From Cephalopachus bancanus (taxonomy: Eukaryota > Chordata > Mammalia > Primates > Tarsiidae): a DNA stretch of 64,000 bases. Position 1 is the stretch's first letter; every line of letters starts with the position of its first letter. The stretch covers positions 434,001 to 498,000 of the forward strand of contig JAPVLO010000073.1 of NCBI GenBank assembly GCA_027257055.1. The letters run 5' to 3'. The notes under the pieces were generated by a model. That model did not search any database. It was not told the origin of the DNA and saw only the letters and a program-made list of their open reading frames with translations. This document shows, piece by piece, positions 23,731 through 36,105 of this stretch. The position numbers and the translations under genes are program-made.

Positions 23731-25120
23731 CAGGCTTATTTTATGTAAATTATAATTAATATGTTATTTTTCTCATTTTTGTTAACTGGAATCCTCAGCT
23801 TTGGGATTCTGATAATATCATCACTAATACTAATTGTCTTCTCCTTTAAACTCCAATACTAGCTCTTCTGTCATATGTTCTACTTTATTTTTCACTCATA
23901 TTTCACTTTCCTTTTGGATACATATGTATACATATACATACAAATATTACCTATATGCATAAGTTCTTTATAATGAGACAGTGCTTTATAACAAGGTTTT
24001 TGCCTTCTTATGTATTGCTTGATCAATACTTTTGATCAAGCATAATATTTTTAGAATGAATAAATGGATTCCCATGATACAATTAGCATTAATGTAAAAA
24101 TAAGAATAAAATAAAATATAGTTAACATTTGCACAATTTAGAATATTAATTTGGGTTTGAGAAGTCACACGAAATTCCGATATTGTTATTTAAAGACACT
24201 ATAATGTTATTTACTTTTCAATTTAATGAAGATAGATAATATTGGCATATTGATTTCTGATTTTTTTTAAAGTACTAATGCACATTATGCTTTCCTTTTT
24301 TCTTCATAAGAATTTTTGGCATTATTATAGAACTTTATACAAACTTCATAGAGTCTACAATATATTGTCTTACGTACTCGCCTTGCTACCTCTGTAAGGA
24401 AAAAGAGTAGATATTTCTCCATTTGTTCAATGTCAAAGAGATAGTGACATAATTAGGCTCAAATCTTGATCATCTAATTCTTAATATATTTGTTCCTCTC
24501 TTTTCTCTAATCAAATTGAGAACTAGAGAACAGAAATTAAAAATTAAATCAGAAGTGGAAAAGAGTCATACTAGAAAGTCAGATATTGCATTGACTTTTC
24601 AATCTGAATATTTGCTTTAGCTAAATATTTATACAAAAGACCTGAATAATTAGGTGATGTTTCTCAGTGGACAAAAATTACTAAGTTCAAAGAGTGCATT
24701 TTACTGATTCAATTTATTGCATTTTCAAAAGTTAAGTTATTGAGGTTTATATCTTAAATCTTCAGGAAGCCCATTGGAATAATTGAGTAATTTTAGTATT
24801 TGCTTCACCCTTCTTAAATCTTCCATGCAAATGTATTTCTATTAACACTTCTATATAATATGACTAATTAAATGAAAATACCAAGTGAAGTTTGATGGTC
24901 TTTGATCCAGGTACCACAAAGATATCTTTTAATTTATTCACATTGCAACAAATCACAAAGGTATTTTAAGAACACAACTATAAACAAAGTTTTGATTCTA
25001 AAATTAACATTTGTGCCTATGTAACAAATCCATGCATACCTTCTATCTCACCAAAATAACGTGTTATAAAATCTTTAGAATTTTTTTGGTCATTCAAAGA
25101 AGGAGGGAAAAAATAAAGGG
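23731..25120. other. Unrecognised AT-rich sequence, with possible MIR at 24316-24500
   Basis: No gene. The 24316-24500 stretch ('aactttatacaaacttcata', 'aaggaaaaagagtagat', 'cataattaggctcaaatctt') has MIR-like order but is too diverged to call. Confidence 0.4.
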
Positions 25121-25198
25121 ATGGAGGAAGGGAGGGAGGGAGGAAGGAAGGAAGAAAGGAAGGAAGGAAGGAAGGAAGGAAGGAAGGAAGGAAGGAAA
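25121..25198 (+). repeat. (GGAA)n / GGGA microsatellite
   Basis: A polypurine run of GGAA and GGGA units with one GAAA interruption. On the plus strand it can be read as a Lys/Glu/Gly-rich frame, which is an artefact of the repeat. Confidence 0.97.
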
Positions 25199-26092
25199 TA
25201 TGGCTGCCTTCATAAAATGAGAAAGCTGCTAAATACTTTGTAAATCATGTCACCTGGATTAACCATTCATGTATGTCAAATCCCCAGGTCCAGGCTCAAA
25301 CTTATGCTAAGAATCAAAACATTGTTCCTTGAATTTTTAACTAAAAGTTTGCCAATATAGCAGAGCAAAGCAAATTACATCTATACCATATCCCAAAAGG
25401 AAGGGAAAATGCACCTTGCCCTTATATGTCCCATATGGAGATTTTTTTTCCAGTCATATTCCTTCTGATGCGCTACGTTAAGGAAAATTATTTTTGCCAT
25501 TATCACTTTTTAAATTATTCTAAATTACACATTTGTTCATTTTGTTCTCTCAAAGAAATGAGCCCAGGGTTTTAAAACTTTAACTTCTAAAGTTTCTAAA
25601 GTGGTTAAAAAGCTAATAAATTTTATGGGAACATAGCAGTGATTCTGTGGGTTATATTTTCTATTATATATTAAAGCCCAATAGTTTATAGGTCAAGTCT
25701 CTTAAAGTTCTAAAAAGGGCATTTTTTGTTAAATGCAAGATGTATAATTACCATTTAAATGTTGCAGAAATATAGGAAAGGATTCCTCCACCACCATTAA
25801 ATTTATATCTCCATTAAAGATGCTAACTTCATTTTTGTTCACATTTGCAAAATAATTAGGCTTTGCCTTGAGGAATCAACAATTCAAAATCTTTAAGAAT
25901 GGTACAAACTTCTGTTGATGTAACAGTCTTCTAAACAATTTTCTAGTAAAAAGATGTAATACAAAGAACTTAAAAAGAAAAGAAGCATTTGCAATAGGGA
26001 AATTTTAGCAATGAATTTAAATCTAATGAATCTAAGTTTTGAATCCAAACTAGAGAATGATATGTAAGATTCAAATTGTCACTGATTTATTA
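25199..26092. other. Unrecognised AT-rich sequence
   Basis: No gene, RNA or named repeat recognised. Confidence 0.5.
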
Positions 26093-26104
26093 TACACATC
26101 TTTA

Positions 26105-26420
26105 TTTATTTATTTATTTATTTTATTTTATTTTATTTTTTGAGTTGGAGTCTCACTCTGTCACCCAGACTGGAGTGCAGTCAGTGGCTGCTCCCAGCCA
26201 CCGCAGCCTCCACCTGCTGGGCTCTGGCGATCCTCCGCCTCACCCTTCCAAGTAACTGGAACTACAGGCACGCGCTACCATGCCCGGCTAATTTTTGATT
26301 TATTGTAGAGATGAAGTCTCCCCAAGTTGCCCAGGCGGGTCTCGAAACCGCAGGCTCAGGCAATTCACTCACCTCAGCCTCCTAAAGCACAGGATTACAG
26401 GCTGAGCCACCGAGCCCAAT
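26105..26420 (-). mobile_element. Alu dimer, long left-arm form, with TTTA-rich tail
   Basis: Reverse Alu. Its A-tail has evolved into (TTTA)n/(TTTTA)n (26105-26140). A 12-bp direct repeat TACACATCTTTA is found at 26093-26104 and 26421-26432. The left arm retains the 'ccaagttgcccagg' block. A four-base duplication is seen in the right arm ('cagtcagtggctg'). Confidence 0.95.
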
Positions 26421-26581
26421 TACACATCTTTAATATTAAGGGGGTTGTATAGCAAAGGTAACTGTTTATTTGTGTAACCTTTTGTTAGTCATTAGAATTA
26501 CCTAAATTTTTCAATATTATCACTTCGTTGTGCATTCAATTTCATGTTGATCCCTCCTTGTCCCCACTACTTAGGTGGATT

Positions 26582-26698
26582 TACACACACACACACACAC
26601 ACACACCACACACACACACACAGACAGAGAGACGACACAGAGAGAGAGAGAGACAGAGAGAGACAGACACAGAGACAGAGACAGAGACAGAGAGAGCA
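26582..26698 (+). repeat. Compound (CA)n-(GA)n microsatellite
   Basis: CA units (26583-26620) pass into GACA/GA units up to 26698. It is purine-rich on the plus strand. The frames across it are simple-repeat artefacts. Confidence 0.96.
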
Positions 26699-29600
26699 CT
26701 TTTTAAAAATTAGTTGACTTGCTCCACCTCGCTGAACCAACATGGTGGTCAAGACTAATTTCAAATCCATATCTCCATGTTTTTAAATTTTCCTCTATTC
26801 CATCAGTCCATCATTTCTCCTCATAATATATTTTATTCATGAAATCTTATAAGAAGAATTAGAGTAACTTCTATTTCCCTTTGATTAAATAATTCACAAA
26901 CCATGTTCCATTTAACCTGTATGTAGAAAGTAGAAAGTATGTATATCTTCTGAAAATAAATTGGTGTTCTCAAGGATGCAAACTCAGGTCGAATATTTTT
27001 ATCTTCAATTTGTGCCTTTCTCCACTAAACAATACCATTCACCTATAATAGTAATGAATAATGAATCAGCAGATAAGTCAAATAATTTAAGACAAGTTGT
27101 AAAATATTCTTGATAATTATATGACACAAAAACATTAAATAATTGAAAGTCAACAGCTGCTACACTATCTTGACACATTTCAATAATTAAATTTCAAGGA
27201 TCTTTTTCCTTTTGACTGTTAAAATGTTAAAATTATTTTTAAAACAATGTATTTCTATTTAGAAGGCAGACTATAAAGACACGCATGCTTTTTTAAATAG
27301 TAAAGTAATTTAAATTTCCTTAACAGAAATAATAACAAGAATAAACATTTTGGAAAATGTGTTAGGTTGCGCCCCATGAGAAGCAGATGTCAAAATAGGA
27401 TCAATATGCAAGATATTCATTAGCTAAATATCTGTGAAAGATATTTCTACAAAAGAGTAGGGAGTCCCTGGAAGTCAGAAAGAGCCTTAAAACCCCACTG
27501 CAAATCAGAAGGGCCAAAGGAAGGAAGGAGTGTGACTAGACAGATCTGACTTTATCATGGCTTAAGAAATTTTCAGCCAGACTAATGGAGAGATTTTGGG
27601 GTTTCCCATATTGCTCAGAAATGTGTAAGGAAGACTTTGTGCTTCACTGAAAAGCTATACTTATTCATTTGACCTGATGCTGCAGGAGTGTATAATTTTA
27701 AGTAGTAGACCATTAATAGCCATGCAAACTAATTCTTGTCTATGCATTAAAACACTTTGTTTGTTTGTTTGTTTGTTTGTTTGTTTTTTGGAGAGACAAA
27801 CTTCCTCCACTGTGTGAAAAAAATTGCCTCAAAAAAACTGCACATTCATTTCAATATAAATTTGCATATTCTTTGAATTCTCCTCTAAAGTCGTTACAGC
27901 ATCAACAAGATTTTCTCATTAAAACCTAAATAAAATTGTTTAAAATGTGTTTATTTTACATCTATATAAGAGTCATGATTCTCCTCTTTATAAAATTTTA
28001 CTCTCAATGCTTTGGAGGTTTCCCACTGAGATGTCCAAGAAACTCACCTAAGAGAGCTTAAAAAGTAGATACCTTAAGCAGGAGCATGTCCTGTCTGCCT
28101 TGTCTTACAGAGGTCATTCAAAGCAACAATAGAGCTTTTCTGACTTTTTATTTTCCTCATTTTAATTTCCCACTTTCCTATTCCTACGTTTTCTTTTTCT
28201 TTTAATGTTTTGGCTCATTTGCAACAGATTATCAATGACAGGGAATTTTATTTTATAATTGGGACTTTTGGATATCTCTATAAATGAATTAATGATTTAT
28301 AGAGATAATAGTAGCCCTTAAATGAAAAATGAATCGTTTGTTAGTCTTTCTCTATATGAAAATTTGTCCATAATAAGCTTAAAACAACTACATTTTTTTG
28401 CCAATCAGGAAGGAAAATTGCTTTTTAGTATCTAGACCAGTGACATTTTGCTTTTCTATACTCTTCCATGGACAAAAGAAAGTTCATCTGTGTCTGTATA
28501 CCTATGGGTCTTTATTCAGAGCTTCCTTGCCTTTTATTGAATCAGTATGCAGTGTTTTCTACCTCCAAGTGGAATTAATACATTATATTATAAAGTATTT
28601 TAAAATCTGTTTTAATTGACATATAAATAAGTGCATAAATTAATAGAATATTCCTAAAATTCCTAGTAAATAAGAAAATTGAACTCCAAATATTTTTAAT
28701 GAGACAGACTAATTTCTTTACAGAAATCAACTTGGAATGTTTTAAGGTTCAAGTTCACGTAATTTAGATAAATAATTCACAAATGAGACTAAATTAACAT
28801 TTTTGGTTTAATATAACCAGCTATGTCTTCTCTGGAATATCAATGGATAATAAAAATGTACCATTTTACTATAGTTGGGTATGTTCTTTCTAAACTTATA
28901 CAAATTTACTGATCAAATTAATTATATTTAATGCTTAAGATTATGAAAAATGTAAATTGAGTTTAACCAAATTGAGTTACTATTCTATATTTTAGGGTAT
29001 CATGTTTTGTAATATGTTAACTTGAAGAAAACTTCTAGGAGATTTCATAAGTAAATTGAAACCTTAGATTGGTAGTACATTGAGTGAATTGATGGATATT
29101 TACTGAATGCCTACAGAATTTCTATGTAAGATAGAATACTAAAACATTGATTAAGTGTATATTTAAGGGATTTGTTTTCTTATTTTCATATGTTGCAAAG
29201 AGACTATATTTTGGGGCCACATTAATGAACATCTACACTTTTTGCTAGTTTGAAAAATTGCATAAGGTATATGTGTGGTTGCAGAAAGTTTGGTTTAAAT
29301 ATTCATAAGTACTATTCAGCTAAAATGTTGATGTGTGACAAATAGCCTGTATTATTAAAAGCAGTAGTTCCAGAGAAAGCTGTAGTCCCAGAGAAAGATA
29401 ATTATGCACATGTTTCTATTTAGAGAACAGAATAGTTTTCTAATGATAAAGAGAACTTGGTGCTATTTGTCTGTTTAATCTCCAAATCTCGTTGTGCTAC
29501 GCACACTTATTGGGGATGTCTTTTAAACTTCCAGTAATTTGAAATACCTTGCACAATTCCTTTTTTTTACTGAAATTGACACTGACACTTTTTAAATGAA

Positions 29601-29861
29601 TATTTATTCGCTCATTTGATGATAGAAAGCAATGAATACATCCTAGTAATATTATAAAATTAGTTCTGTTCCTGCCAACCTCCAGAGATCTGTCCAAAAG
29701 TAAAGTGTCAGTGTGTTCCAGAAGATAGAATAATAAAAATCAAAACACAGAAATAAACTTCATTTGCTTTGGCTACAAATGTGTATGAAATATGTTAAAA
29801 TCACAGCAAATTTTGCTCAGTTTTGAAGGACTTACTTTGTTGTTCTGATAAGCTCAAAAGT
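26699..29861. other. Unrecognised AT-rich sequence with a (TTTG)n tract
   Basis: No gene. (TTTG)n runs at 27755-27789. The 27360-27640 stretch is less AT-rich and looks like an old, unclassified repeat (it begins 'gttaggttgcgccccatgag'), but I could not place it. Confidence 0.45.
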
Positions 29862-29972
29862 GATCCCTCAAGATAAACCCACATCCTAATCCCCAGAATC
29901 TGTAAAAGTTAAATTATATGGCTTTATATGGCAAAGAGGACTTGCAGATGTGATAAATTATTAGTCATAATG
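29862..29972 (+). repeat. MLT1-type LTR fragment
   Basis: The 5' part of a MaLR LTR: 'acatcctaatccccagaatc' (29881), 'tatatggcaaagaggacttg' (29925), 'cagatgtgataaatta' (29945). It is the same LTR type as the copy at the window start. Truncated. Confidence 0.6.
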
Positions 29973-30240
29973 CAGAAGGGTTCATTGATATATAAAATTT
30001 GCATATATTTAATGTGTACATTTTGACAAGTTTAGACATTGAATTTGAGGTTAAACTCAAATTTTCATTTTTCATTTTAGACAAAATGGGCATACACCCA
30101 TTTTGATACTATCACCACAGTCAAGGTTTAGGCATATCCAAAATTTCCTTATGTTAATTTGTGTTTTGTTTTATTATGTTTGTGATATGAACACATCATG
30201 AAATCTGTCCTGAATTTAATTTAAAGTGCTAAATACAGTA

Positions 30241-30878
30241 TGTTGTTCCTTGATATCTTCTTGGGATTGCTTTCAGATAATCCCCTCTGAGAACAGCAAA
30301 ATTCAGAATGTTCAAATTTCTTATATAAAATGACATGATATTTGCATATCATCTAAGCATATCCTCCTGTATTATGACAGATTAGTCAACTACTGACCAC
30401 AAATAATGACAGTAGTCCCATAAAATTATTATAATACCATATATTATTGTACGTTTTCTATGTTTGGATATGCTCAGATACAATTGCATACAGTATTCAG
30501 TAAGTAGTATGCTGGGCATGTTTCTAGCCTTAGGAATAATAAGCTATAGCACATAACCTAGGTATGTCATAGACTATGCCATCTAGGTTTTTTAAATGCA
30601 CTGCAGCATGTTCACAGAATGGCATAATCACCTGATGAAACATTCCTCAGAAGGTACCTGTCATCAAGCAACACCTGACTGTATTTTAGATCGCCTCTAG
30701 ATTACTTATAATGCTAAATCAATGTAAATGTTATGTAAATAACTGTTACACTGTTTTTGGGGGGGATAAGGACAAGAAAAAATTTACATATGTTCAGAAC
30801 AGATGCAATTTAAAAAATTTCTATTTGTTGTTGGTTGAAACCATGGATGTAGAACCCATGTATAGAAAGAGCTGACTA
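30241..30878 (+). mobile_element. MER2-like Tigger (TcMar) nonautonomous element, split by another Tigger
   Basis: The head (30241-30371) carries 'ttcttatataaaatgacatg' and 'gcatatcatctaagcatatc', matching the MER2 head pattern. The tail (30684-30878) carries 'cctctagattacttataatg', 'aatgtaaatgttatgtaaat' and an end 'gctgact'. It is flanked by TA on both sides, as expected for Tc1/mariner. The middle (30372-30681) is a separate inserted element. Confidence 0.75.
30372..30681 (+). mobile_element. Second Tigger-family nonautonomous element nested in the MER2-like copy
   Basis: It is bounded by TA dinucleotides at 30370-30371 and 30682-30683. It contains 'agtcccataaaattattata', 'cgttttctatgtttggatat', 'tacagtattcagtaag', 'ataacctaggtatgtcatag', and ends 'caagcaacacctgactg'. 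This is the known CATGACTG-ended mammalian Tigger MITE pattern. After it the outer MER2 sequence continues without loss. Confidence 0.75.
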
Positions 30879-30889
30879 TATTTTAAATT

Positions 30890-31024
30890 TAAAATAAAAT
30901 AAATTTACATATACACAATGTAAATAGTTGTGCCATATTATTTTTTATTATTGTATTTTTTAATATTGTCAATCTACAGTGTTTGAATTCATGGGTGCAG
31001 AACTCACAGATAATGGAGGGCCAA
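30890..31024 (+). mobile_element. Second MER2-like tail, head missing
   Basis: 'acacaatgtaaatagttgtg' followed by a TTATT-rich core and the end 'gggtgcagaactcacagata ... atggagggccaagg'. This repeats the MER2 tail motif (GGAACCCACGGATACGGAGGGCCGACTG). Only the tail half is present, next to the complete MER2-like copy. Confidence 0.65.
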
Positions 31025-31590
31025 GGTACCATGTTGCACAGCAGGTCTCCAGAACTTCTTCATCCTGTGTGATGAAAACTTTATACTCATTGAGCAATGA
31101 ATCCCCATTTCGTCCATCCCCACAGTCCCTGACAGTCACCATTCTACTCTCTGTTCTATGAATTTGACATTTTAGATACTTTAGATGAGTAGAATAATGC
31201 AGTATTTGTCCTTCTGTGACAAGTGTATTCACTTGGGTTCATTTACTTGATTGTAGATGGTAGGATTTCCTTCTGTTTTAGACCAAATAGCATTTCACTA
31301 TATGAATAGACATCATTTTTTTTTATTCAGTCATCTGTTAATGGACATTTGGGTTGCTTCTATATCTTGGTTATTGTGAATAGCACTGCAATGAACATAA
31401 AGTTGCAAATATTTCTTAGATACACTGATTTTCAACATTTTTAAACATATACCCAGAAGTAGTAAGGTAGGATCATACAGTAGTTCAATTTTTATTTTCT
31501 GAGGAATCACCATACTGTTTTCTATAGTGGCTGCCCCATTTGTGTACCCACCAACAATGTATAAGTGTTCCAATTATAAAGAGAGTTTCT

Positions 31591-33545
31591 TGAGTTTACT
31601 TTCCTAGGCTCAAGATAGAAAATAATGAAAGCTATTAAAACTTTATGTGATATTCCTTAAGAAAAATTTCAGCAAAGCAAACTCAGGGAAGCCTGTACTG
31701 TACCTGTATAAACTATCAAGCCATATCTACTGAGAATAGCCTCATTTTGTGACTAAAAATAAAAGATTATTTTTGATCAATGAGGGGAGACAATAGGGAA
31801 AATTTTGTTTTTAGTGAAAATCTGCATACTCTCTGTAGTACACCTGTCTTCAGTTATCCGATTCTGATTCTGTAGTGTATATTTCACAATTTGTAAATGG
31901 TAGGTAATAATAGTGATGCAGAATACTTCCTGCTGTAGGCACGCAAATAAATTCTGTCGGGTGGGAAAAAATTCACACATTCATTTCAATATTCTTGATT
32001 TATAAATATGTATGTCCTTTGGGTTCACCTTTCAATGGATTTTGGCATCTGCCTGGTTTCATCATTACAAATGAAAAAAAATCTTTAACACATCGTCATC
32101 ATATCTGTATGAGAGTCATGATTTTAACTTTTTCCGAAAACTATTTTTCAGCAAATGCATTAGTATCCCTTCTATGCTCAGACATTGAACAAGAACTGCA
32201 CACAGACTGCTTGACTTCAGCTTGAGCACAGTGGTGGAATAAGAGTGGCAGCAGCAGAGGCCATCAGCCTGTTGTACTCCTAGCTGTAAAAAATCTGAGT
32301 AGCATATTTTCATGACCACAAAGTTACATAAATACATGTATGTAAATGCATTTCTTCCAATATAAATTGTCATATTTCAAAAACAAAGTTCAAATCCCAC
32401 TAACCTGACATTAACCTAAAATAAATGAGAATTATTACAGGAGAATTAATAAGTATCATATATAAAATATCTATCGAAGTTTTACTAGATGTATGCTTTA
32501 TAAACTAACTATATTCCTTTGAAAATTATTCAAGAAAATAAGCTATGAAAATATAAAATCAATGCATATTTTCTGTCTCCAGCTTTTTATAAAAAACTAT
32601 ATTACAGCAAAAAGGGACAGATTACAATTATTTCCACAATTATTGCACTTCTGTTGATTGTACCTCAGAAGTCTATTATCAGCATGGCATTTAATTTTAT
32701 AGAATATTCTTTATTTATTGATGCATAATATAACCAATTTCCTGCAGCTAAACTCCAAAATTATTTTTGCTACACCTATAAAGAGACTGACACTTTTAGA
32801 AAACATTATAGCATATGTTTTCATTTTTTAAAGTGTAAGAGAATTTCAATTTTGATTCAAGGATCAAAATAATATAATAATGTTAACATGGAAGTATTCA
32901 TTTTAAGTCCTTTTTACATATAAGAAATATGATCTGAAAAAGACCGATTTCATCAATAAAATATCAATATTATAAGCAAACTATCCTACCTTTAAGAGAT
33001 TGAGAAAAGTAATGATATAGAAATATGTAAAAGTTATACATAAACAGACAAATAATTTTAACTTTTGTTCTAATAATTGATTTGGCCCGATCAATATACT
33101 GCTTAAATAAGTAGAGAGCTATAAGTAACTTACAGTGGAAATTTCACTTAAGCCATGGCTGCCAGGCATTTTTACCCATTGAGAATACATGCGAAAGTTA
33201 GATAAAGTAGCATAGAAAAAAAAAGTTATTGTAAGCATTAGAAATTGCATTATAACTATGCTGAAAACAATTACCCTAAACCCCTACCATAAGTAAATAC
33301 AAAAATCAATTGCAAATGATTGTAGAACTAAAAATGTGAAAGATTAAAAAATGTGTAAGGCTTCTGAAAAGATTCATAGTATAATAGTCTTATGTATTTA
33401 TGGTAAGCAAAGATGTATTCGTCCATAAAAAGCAATAATGAGAAAACAAACAATTCTTAAATTATATTTTATAACCATTAAAGCCTTCCATTTGTTGTAA
33501 CCATTAGAAGAGTAAAAGGCAAGTCACAAATGGAAGGAGACATTT
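31591..33545. other. Unrecognised AT-rich sequence
   Basis: No gene or securely named repeat. Short frames have no recognisable domain. Confidence 0.5.
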
Positions 33546-34480
33546 ACTTTAACTATATCTGACTCATATCCTAAATATGTAAAAGAATCTCACAAATCAA
33601 CAAGAAAAATGAAAACAATGCAATTTTTTAAATGGTCTGATTGGAGTGACCACTTTACAAAAGAAGATGCACCATTGATAACACTCATAGGAAAATGTGC
33701 AAATCTTCAGTAATCTTTAGCAAAATGCAAATTAAAACTATGTATGACCTTAATTACAAATTCAGAAGAACACCTATATATAAAACATTGATAAAAAATC
33801 AAGGTTGTCAAGGACAAAACTATCACATACTACTGAAGGGAGAGAAAATTTGCGCAACTTTGAAAAACTTCAATGTCTTCTACCTACCAAAAGATGTAGA
33901 CTGACTTATTCTTTGTTGTACCTTTTTGGAATAGTTCCCCACTGGAGAGCCCAAATATTTATCAACTACAGAATGAGTAAATTGTCAGATTTACATATAA
34001 TGGAATACTGTACTATAGTAAGAGGAAATTAGCTGGACACAAATGCTCTTGCCTATAATCCTAGCATGTTGGGAGACTAAGGTGAGAGGATAGCTTAAGG
34101 TCAGGCGTTTAAGACCTACCTGGATAACATAGCAAGACTTTGTCTTTACAAATATTTTTTTAAAAAAGTGGAATTAGTTATTTCTACAGCCAAAAGCAAG
34201 ACAGAATCCCTCAGACACAATATAGAGCAAAAAAAGGGACACACAAAAGATTATATACAGTGTAATTCCAATTCATATAATTTTTAAACAGAGAAATTAT
34301 GTTAGGGTAGTAGAAGTCATAATAGTGGCTATAACTGCAGAAGTAGGGACCAGAGGAGAGGTATAAAAGAGACTTTAGGGATGCTGTAATTTTTTTATTT
34401 CTTGAATAAGGTTTTAATTATGCTGCTGAGTTCACAGGGCTTTATACTTAATATGTATATAGCATAACATATGTATAGTA
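33546..34480 (+). repeat. Old L1 (L1M-type) ORF2 end and 3'UTR, interrupted by an Alu monomer
   Basis: Plus-strand blocks: 'tctcacaaatcaacaagaaa' (33589), 'ccactttacaaaagaagatg' (33651), 'agcaaaatgcaaattaaaac' (33719), 'atataatggaatactgtact' (33996). After the monomer come 'gttagggtagtagaagtcat' (34301) and 'atagtggctataactgc' (34322). Order and content are those of an old L1 3' end. No open frame remains. Confidence 0.72.
34032..34167 (+). mobile_element. Old Alu left monomer (FLAM/AluJ-like) inside the L1
   Basis: About 135 bases beginning 'gctggacacaaatgctcttg' with 'cctataatcctagcatgttg', 'ataacatagcaagactttgt' and an A/T-rich tail. It has no right arm. Flanking 'ggaaattag' and 'ggaattag' form an imperfect TSD. 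The type is ancestral and unlike the lineage-specific Alus. Confidence 0.75.
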
Positions 34481-35084
34481 TATTTACATTTTTTAAAATT
34501 CTATAAATAGATTATAAGTGTGTTTTTATTGTTTCTATTGGTAAAGTAAATGTGTCCTCATTGTAAAACCTAAAAGTATTTTTTCTTTAGCAGTAATTCA
34601 TTAACATAAATATTTCTACAAATGAATAAATTATCTTATCTTGAATCTATTTCTTCAAAATAAATATCATGTTTATTTAAGAAATCAAGACTCAAAATAA
34701 TCTGTAGTAAGCAATATCTAAACTAAAATTAGAAACTAAAAATTTGGAGTTTTAAATTTGAATTTAAAAAATATATGTTTATGGCTGTGTTTTAATATTT
34801 AACAATAAAGTCATATTTCTTCAATAAAAATAAACAAGTTTCAATATATCCTGCATTTGAAAGAGTATAGCCTCTCAGAATTCCAGTTTTAACAACTTAT
34901 ATAAAATGCTAATTTCAAGACTATTTTCTTTCATTTTTATGCCACTGATCTTTTAGTAAGGTAATTATCCATGATATGCACATTTATTAACAAGAGTAGG
35001 TTCATCTCTTTTGTAAACCTTGTATAACAGAAGTATTATTATATTTTCATAAGAAGATTCAGCAGACTATTTTTATTCACTGTA
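34481..35084. other. Unrecognised AT-rich sequence
   Basis: Nothing identifiable. Confidence 0.5.
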
Positions 35085-35400
35085 ATGGTTAATTCTATGT
35101 GCCAGCTTGAGGGGGCCACAGAGCATCTAAGTATTGGGTTACACATTTTCCAAATGTGTCTGTGAGGGTGATTTTGCATGAAATTAACATTTGAATCAGT
35201 AGACTGAATAAAGTAGATTGTTCTTCCTAATAAAAGTGGCCCTCATTCAATCAACGAAGACTAAATAGAACAAAAAGGCTGAGGAAGAGGCATCTTCTCC
35301 TGCTTGACTGCTTGATCTGTGACATTGGTACTTTCCTGTCTATAAACTCAAACTGAAAAATTGACTCTTAGCATATTTCTGTAGAAACATTGTTAAGTTC
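35085..35400 (+). repeat. Old mammalian interspersed repeat (LTR-like), tentative
   Basis: 'aatggttaattctatgtgcc' (35084), 'gtgtctgtgagggtgatttt' (35157), 'aaattaacatttgaatcagt' (35181), 'cattcaatcaacgaagacta' (35245), 'agaacaaaaaggctgagga' (35267) follow the order of a common mammalian repeat that begins GTAATGGTTAATTTTATGTG. I recall the pattern but not the family name with certainty. Confidence 0.5.
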
Positions 35401-35774
35401 AAGACAGAATGACAAAGAAGGTTTTAGAACTTTAAATATTCCCATGTAATAAAAGACTACTTCGTTTTATCATCCATATATGTACATGCTTTTGACTTGA
35501 ATACTACCCTGGTAATTGAAGACTTGTTAGATTATAGCTATATCTATGTAACTCGTCTAAGATTTTGTCATTGGTCTAATATGTTTGCAGAGTGAAAACT
35601 GTAATGAGCACCTCCTACCACCAAGCAGTTCAAAATCAAACAGCAATAAATATGGTGGGCTTGCTGAGCATGTTCATACTGCGCTGTAGATTGTCATGCA
35701 TTTACATGATTATCATAAGACTACAAACTTTTATTTGACATTTATATTCACTTATTCATTCATTTATTCATTTT

Positions 35775-36105
35775 CAACCTAGTTACTTCAGTCCAGTGTT
35801 GCTGGTGGCCAGAGTCTAGCCCACAGCTCAGTTTGCCATTTCATTGTAGAAGACACACACACACACACACACACACTGAGATGGGACAATTTAGGCAGAT
35901 CGATTAACCTAATATGTTCAACTTTGGGATGTGAGAGGAAACCAAAGTACCCAGAGAAAATTCATGCAGACAAGGGGACAACATGCACACCACACAGTCA
36001 CCCTAGCTGGGAATCAATTTCTTTTTTTTCTTTTCATCAACATTCCAATAAAATAAATAAAACAGCATCATCTGAGGACATACAGTAATTGATAAGTGCT
36101 CCAAT
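35775..36105 (+). repeat. Ancient repeat with 'GGAGGAAACC..AGTACCC..GAGAAAA' core
   Basis: The core 'gggatgtgagaggaaaccaa' (35925) is followed by 'agtacccagagaaaattcat' (35945), 'gcagacaaggggacaacatg' (35966), 'gctgggaatcaatttc' (36006) and 'catcatctgaggacatacag' (36066). This is the order of an ancient interspersed element whose core motif is widespread in vertebrate genomes. A (CA)n tract at 35852-35876 sits within its left part. The superfamily is not assigned. Confidence 0.5.
35852..35876 (+). repeat. (CA)n microsatellite
   Basis: About 12 CA units. Confidence 0.95.

Larger units (their letters stand above)
29975..31590 (-). repeat. Old L1 3'UTR and ORF2 end, interrupted by DNA transposons
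   Basis: Minus-strand L1. The left segment 29975-30240 contains 'atcaccacagtcaaggttta' and 'gtgctaaatacagta'. The right segment 31027-31590 resumes with 'catgttgcacagcaggtctc' and continues through 'accattctactctctgttct', 'tggacatttgggttgcttct' and 'tacccaccaacaatgtataa', the usual order of an old L1M 3' end read in reverse. Tigger-type elements occupy 30241-31024. Confidence 0.8.

Noticed and set aside
25121..25198. Lys/Glu/Gly repeat peptide
   Set aside because: Translation of the GGAA microsatellite only.
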